A DNA stretch of 7,971 nt. Origin: an uncultured Variovorax sp. (GTDB lineage Bacteria; Pseudomonadota; Gammaproteobacteria; Burkholderiales; Burkholderiaceae_C). The notes beneath the pieces are model-generated. The model had not been told where the DNA came from. It did no database searches and saw nothing but the letters and a program-made list of their open reading frames with translations. Both the position numbers and the translations under genes were made by a program. Positions 5,226 to 7,971 of this stretch are shown here, piece by piece (positions within the stretch are counted from its first letter, which is position 1; every line of letters begins with the position of its first letter). The stretch is from NCBI GenBank assembly GCA_903872875.1, contig CAIQMJ010000339.1, forward strand, positions 1-7,971, written 5' to 3'.

Positions 5226-6143
5226 TCAACTGCGCTGTTGCAGCAGCGGTTCCTTCGCGAACAGTTCCGCCGCCCAGTCGACGAACGCACGCACCTTCGC
5301 GCTCAGGTGGCGGTTCGGCGGATAGACGACATAGACGGGCAGCGCATCGCGCGTCCAGTCCGAAAGAACCTCCACGAGTTCACCGCTGTCCAGGTAGGGC
5401 TGCGCCACGAAGCGCGCGACCTGCGACACGCCCAGGCCGGACAGCACCGCGTGCGTGTGCGCGTTGTTTTCGTTCACGGCGACGCTGTAGTAGCCGTTGA
5501 CCTCGATGCGCTCGCCCGCCTTGTTGAACTCGTCGGCGAACAGCCGGCGCGTGCTGCCGGAGAAATAGCCGACGACGCGGTGCTTCTTTTCAAGTTCGCC
5601 GGGATGCTGCGGCACACCATAGCGCTTGAGGTAGGCCGGCGAGGCTGCCGTGATGAAGGCCAGGCTGCCGATACGGCGCGCAACCAGCGACTGGTCGGCG
5701 ATCTCTCCGCCGCGGATCACGCAGTCCACGTTGTCGGCGATCAGGTCCACGTTGCGGTCGCTCACGCCCACGTCCAGCTGGATATCCGGATAGCGCGAGA
5801 AGAAGTCGTGCAGTGCCGGAATGATGATCAGGTTCGCGGTCGACGATGCCACGTCGATGCGCAGGCGCCCTTGAGGGTTCGCCTGTGCGTTGACCATGCT
5901 CGACTCGAGATCGTCGAGGTCGTTCAGCAAGCGCGATGCGCGTTCGTAGTACGCCGCGCCGTCGGGCGTGACCGTCACGCGGCGCGTGGTGCGGTTCAGC
6001 AGCTTGACGCGCAACCGGGCCTCGAGCGCCTGGATCTGCTTGGTGACGGTGCCCTTCGGAATGGCCAGCGAATCGGCCGCGCGCGTGAAGCTGCCGGTTT
6101 CCACTACGCGCGCAAACACCCGCATCGACTGGATCTGATCCAT
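5226..6143 (-). CDS. LysR-type transcriptional regulator
   Basis: 305-aa cytoplasmic DNA-binding regulator of normal LysR length. The winged helix-turn-helix occupies roughly residues 1-60: MDQIQSMRVFARVVETGSF, then TRAADSLAIPKGTVTKQI, and the typical TTRRVTVTPDGAAYYERA. An effector-binding domain runs from about residue 90 to 295. The ATG at 6143 is preceded by GAGGA at good spacing. It is divergent from the lipase-like gene and the RND adaptor gene, the same layout as ceoR or bpeT at Burkholderia multidrug efflux loci, so it probably responds to a small aromatic or drug-like ligand and controls the divergent operon. Target and ligand are inferred from context, and LysR proteins are too numerous for a firm name. 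Confidence 0.93.
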   Translation of the reverse strand: MDQIQSMRVFARVVETGSFTRAADSLAIPKGTVTKQIQALEARLRVKLLNRTTRRVTVTPDGAAYYERASRLLNDLDDLESSMVNAQANPQGRLRIDVASSTANLIIIPALHDFFSRYPDIQLDVGVSDRNVDLIADNVDCVIRGGEIADQSLVARRIGSLAFITAASPAYLKRYGVPQHPGELEKKHRVVGYFSGSTRRLFADEFNKAGERIEVNGYYSVAVNENNAHTHAVLSGLGVSQVARFVAQPYLDSGELVEVLSDWTRDALPVYVVYPPNRHLSAKVRAFVDWAAELFAKEPLLQQRS

Positions 6144-6316
6144 CTGCTTTCCTCACTGTGTTCATGTACAGCGTTCGCTGCCTGGCGCGAATTCTCACAC
6201 GCAGGATGGCTCGATTGTTACGTCACAGGAAACGGTGCAATGGCAAAGCTGTGATTTCGTGTGCGCTTGCGCACCTTATATTTCCCTACATCCCACACCG
6301 ACCGCAGGTACACACC
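6144..6316. promoter_or_regulatory. LysR-llpE divergent regulatory region
   Basis: This 173-bp gap holds the promoters of the LysR gene (minus) and the lipase-like gene (plus). TATATT (6277-6282) is a good plus-strand -10, predicting a leader of about 28 nt before the ATG at 6317. No good -35 is present, as is usual for LysR-activated promoters. A perfect palindrome GTGCGC-TT-GCGCAC (6261-6274) lies in the spacer, where bound protein would interfere with or remodel the promoter. Confidence 0.5.
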
Positions 6317-7234
6317 ATGTCCAGCATCTTCAGCCCTTCGTCGCCATGCGCCTCCGAGCCTTCGGCCGCCGCTGCATTGCGGACTGGCGAGACCGACATC
6401 ACGATCGCGTTGCCGGGCCGCGAGCCGGTGTCCGCGCGCACCTATGGCGTGCAGGCCCGGCGTTCCGGTGTGGGTGACACGCCGCTGGTGTTGCACTTCC
6501 ATGGCGGCAACTTCGTCTGCGGTGGACTCGACAATGGCCGAAGCGTGGCACGCATGCTCGCGGACGCTGGTGCAGTGGTGGTGTCGATGGCCTATCCGCT
6601 CGCGCCGCTTCACCCGTTTCCCGATGCGATCGAAGTCGGCTACGAGGCGCTCGAGTGGCTCTACAAGCAGCGCAGCAAGCTGGCCGGCCGCGGCGCCCGC
6701 GTGTTCCTGGCCGGCGAAGAGGCCGGCGGCAACCTGGCCGCTGCGCTGGCACTGATCGCCCGCGACCGCGCGCATCCGCCGCTGGACGGCCAGATCCTGC
6801 TGTCGCCGATGCTCGACCCCTGCGCCGGCACCGCATCGCTGCGCAAGGCGACCGGTGACACGACGGGCTGCAAGTACGCGGAAGGCTGGCAGAAATACCT
6901 CCGTTCGCCACGCGATGCGGAGCATCCATATGCGGTACCGGGCGCCGCGCGGCGGCTGGCCGATCTCGCACCGACGCTGGTGCTGACCGGGCAGGACGAT
7001 CCTATGCGCGACGAGGCGCTGACCTATGCACGGCGCCTCGGCGAAGCGGGTATTCCGGTGCGCAGCAGCGTGATCGCCGCCGCGCAGAACTGGCCCGACG
7101 CGCTGGCCGACCCGACGGTCGATGGCCGATGTAGCTGCTCCGCCGCGGTGACCGACCAGCTCCGCAGCTTCTTCGCCACATCGAAGGATGCGGTGGATGT
7201 GAAGGCTGCCGACGCGCCCCAGCCGCCGCACTAG
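6317..7234 (+). CDS. llpE: lipase-like alpha/beta-hydrolase fold protein (LlpE-like), catalytic Ser replaced
   Basis: 305-aa protein of the hormone-sensitive lipase / alpha-beta hydrolase-3 fold. The oxyanion motif HFHGGN (60-65) is intact and DPMRDE (228-233) supplies the usual acid residue. At the nucleophile elbow, however, GDSAGG is replaced by GEEAGG (133-138), so Glu135 stands where the catalytic Ser should be. The expected His near residue 257 is also missing (AAAQNWP). It is therefore unlikely to hydrolyse esters. There is no signal peptide, so it should be cytoplasmic. Position between a divergent LysR gene and an RND adaptor gene matches llpE of the Burkholderia ceo and bpe efflux operons, on which the symbol rests. 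The ATG at 6317 is chosen because it follows the promoter and a weak AGG; the frame is open upstream. A ligand-binding or regulatory role is possible. Confidence 0.85.
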   Translation: MSSIFSPSSPCASEPSAAAALRTGETDITIALPGREPVSARTYGVQARRSGVGDTPLVLHFHGGNFVCGGLDNGRSVARMLADAGAVVVSMAYPLAPLHPFPDAIEVGYEALEWLYKQRSKLAGRGARVFLAGEEAGGNLAAALALIARDRAHPPLDGQILLSPMLDPCAGTASLRKATGDTTGCKYAEGWQKYLRSPRDAEHPYAVPGAARRLADLAPTLVLTGQDDPMRDEALTYARRLGEAGIPVRSSVIAAAQNWPDALADPTVDGRCSCSAAVTDQLRSFFATSKDAVDVKAADAPQPPH

Positions 7235-7240
7235 CCGCAG

Positions 7241-7261
7241 CCGGCGCCAGCGGGGCGCCGG
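7241..7261. repeat. perfect GC hairpin after the llpE stop
   Basis: CCGGCGCC (7241-7248), loop AGCGG, GGCGCCGG (7254-7261): a perfect 8-bp all-GC stem starting 7 bases after the stop codon. With no T-tract, it is more likely an RNA-stabilising 3' structure than a terminator. Confidence 0.55.
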
Positions 7262-7285
7262 TCACTGCGACGCAAAACGGCTCCC

Positions 7286-7318
7286 GAGCCTGCCGGCGAC
7301 GGCAGGGCTCCCTTTTCG
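7286..7318 (+). terminator. terminator-like hairpin between llpE and the RND adaptor gene
   Basis: GAGCCTGCCG (7286-7295), loop GCGA, then CGGCA-G-GGCTC (7300-7310) forms a 10-bp stem with one bulged G, followed by CCTTTT. The short U-run suggests a weak or partial terminator. If the genes form one operon, as in ceo/bpe loci, it would lower expression of the pump relative to llpE; otherwise the pump has its own promoter in 7319-7420, where I see no convincing one. Confidence 0.5.
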
Positions 7319-7435
7319 AACTTGAACCCTTTCCTGCCACCGGCGATCCCGGCGGTCGGACTCCCTGTCGCCTGGCGCTACCGCACCAGGCTGGCCTTCT
7401 GCATCCGAAATAAGCACTTCCGAGGACGGACCATC

Positions 7436-7971
7436 ATGAACAAGCAACTCGCCACCCAAATCACCGCCGCCGGCCGGCGCAGCTTCTGGCCCGCCGTGAC
7501 CGCATTGACAGCAGTCGCAGCCATCGTCTCGGCAATCTTCGGCACGCAGTTGAGCAACGCCGAAGCACCGGCGCCGGCCGCCGCTCCGCCCGCCACGCCC
7601 GTGTCGGTCGCAACGGTCGCCGCCAGCGACATCACCGCATGGGACGAGTTCTCGGGCCGGCTCGAAGCGGTCGAGCGCGTCGACGTGCGGTCCCGTGTGG
7701 CCGGCGCCGTGCAGGCGGTGCATTTCAAGGAAGGCTCGCTGGTGAAGAAGGGTGACCTGCTGATCACCATCGATCCGGCGCCCTATGCCGCAGAGGTCGA
7801 GCGCGCGGAGGCGCAGGTCGCGTCGGCGCAGGCCCGCACCGCCTTCAGCCGCAGCGAACAGGAACGCGCTCGCCGCCTGTGGGACGAGCAGGCGATCGCC
7901 CAGCGCGAATTCGACGAGCGCACCAACGCCGGCCGCGAGGCCGAAGCCAACCTGCGTGCCGCCCAGGCCGC
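7436..7971 (+). CDS. bpeE: RND efflux periplasmic adaptor (membrane fusion protein), partial
   Basis: The first 178 codons are present and the gene is cut by the right edge. ATG 7436 follows GAGGA nine bases upstream. Residues 19-36 form a hydrophobic N-terminal anchor with no lipobox Cys, then an Ala/Pro linker (45-56). The hallmark adaptor sequence follows: WDEFSGRLEAVERVDVRSRV, the lipoyl-like half GAVQAVHFKEGSLVKKGDLL, TIDPAPYAAEVERAEAQV, and the start of the alpha-helical hairpin rich in Ala, Glu and Arg. It would link an inner-membrane RND pump to an outer-membrane channel, the genes for which should follow off-window. The MexE/BpeE/CeoA type is favoured by sequence style and by the upstream LysR and llpE genes; the exact symbol is tentative. 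Confidence 0.88.
   Translation, partial: MNKQLATQITAAGRRSFWPAVTALTAVAAIVSAIFGTQLSNAEAPAPAAAPPATPVSVATVAASDITAWDEFSGRLEAVERVDVRSRVAGAVQAVHFKEGSLVKKGDLLITIDPAPYAAEVERAEAQVASAQARTAFSRSEQERARRLWDEQAIAQREFDERTNAGREAEANLRAAQA

Noticed and set aside
5100..6254. A 384-codon plus-strand frame opposite the LysR gene
   Set aside because: Antisense shadow; the minus-strand LysR product is complete with HTH, ribosome site and normal length.
6218..7231. A 337-codon minus-strand frame opposite the lipase-like gene
   Set aside because: Low-complexity Arg/Ala/Gly translation antisense to a recognisable alpha/beta-hydrolase.

Overview
The window looks like a GC-rich betaproteobacterial chromosome, most likely order Burkholderiales. 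The reasons are strong G/C third-position bias (it opens long antisense frames behind every real gene) and a LysR / lipase-like protein / RND adaptor gene order that matches the ceo and bpe efflux loci of Burkholderia. The genus cannot be fixed from sequence alone.

Left part (1 to about 1700): accessory-looking DNA with little recognisable coding. A partial minus-strand frame runs off the left edge. A stretch of about 400 bp (266-667) follows that is unusually rich in inverted repeats, including tandem terminator-like hairpins facing the minus strand. Next come a small orphan gene of 124 codons (minus, 683-1057), start-overlapped by another short frame, and a relatively A/T-rich gap (1270-1700) with a candidate promoter. 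No transposase, integrase or tRNA was recognised, so calling this an integrated-element remnant is inference. An unrecognised 163-residue protein (plus, 1701-2192) ends tail-to-tail with the helicase, overlapping it by 13 bp.

Middle part (2180-5191): a large DinG/XPD-type superfamily 2 helicase (minus), with an apparent Cas4/RecB-like PD-(D/E)XK nuclease domain at its N-terminus and four cysteines placed as for an iron-sulfur cluster. It is divergent from a small SET-domain protein lysine methyltransferase (plus). Their shared 210-bp upstream region carries three perfect dyads. Two of these have the same ACCGGT core, with centres 22 bp apart, plus a candidate -10 box for the helicase.

Right part (5226-7971): a LysR-type regulator (minus), divergent from a lipase-like alpha/beta-hydrolase (plus), then the start of an RND efflux periplasmic adaptor gene cut by the right edge. 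This is the layout of the ceoR/bpeT - llpE - ceoA/bpeE loci, whose pumps export drugs such as chloramphenicol and trimethoprim. The LysR protein presumably controls the divergent operon. The hydrolase keeps the fold signature but has Glu in place of the nucleophilic Ser and no clear catalytic His, so it is probably not an esterase. A terminator-like hairpin between it and the adaptor gene may limit read-through.

The items most worth following up are the serine-less llpE homologue, the nuclease-helicase fusion with its palindrome-rich promoter region, and the hairpin-dense non-coding stretch at 266-667.
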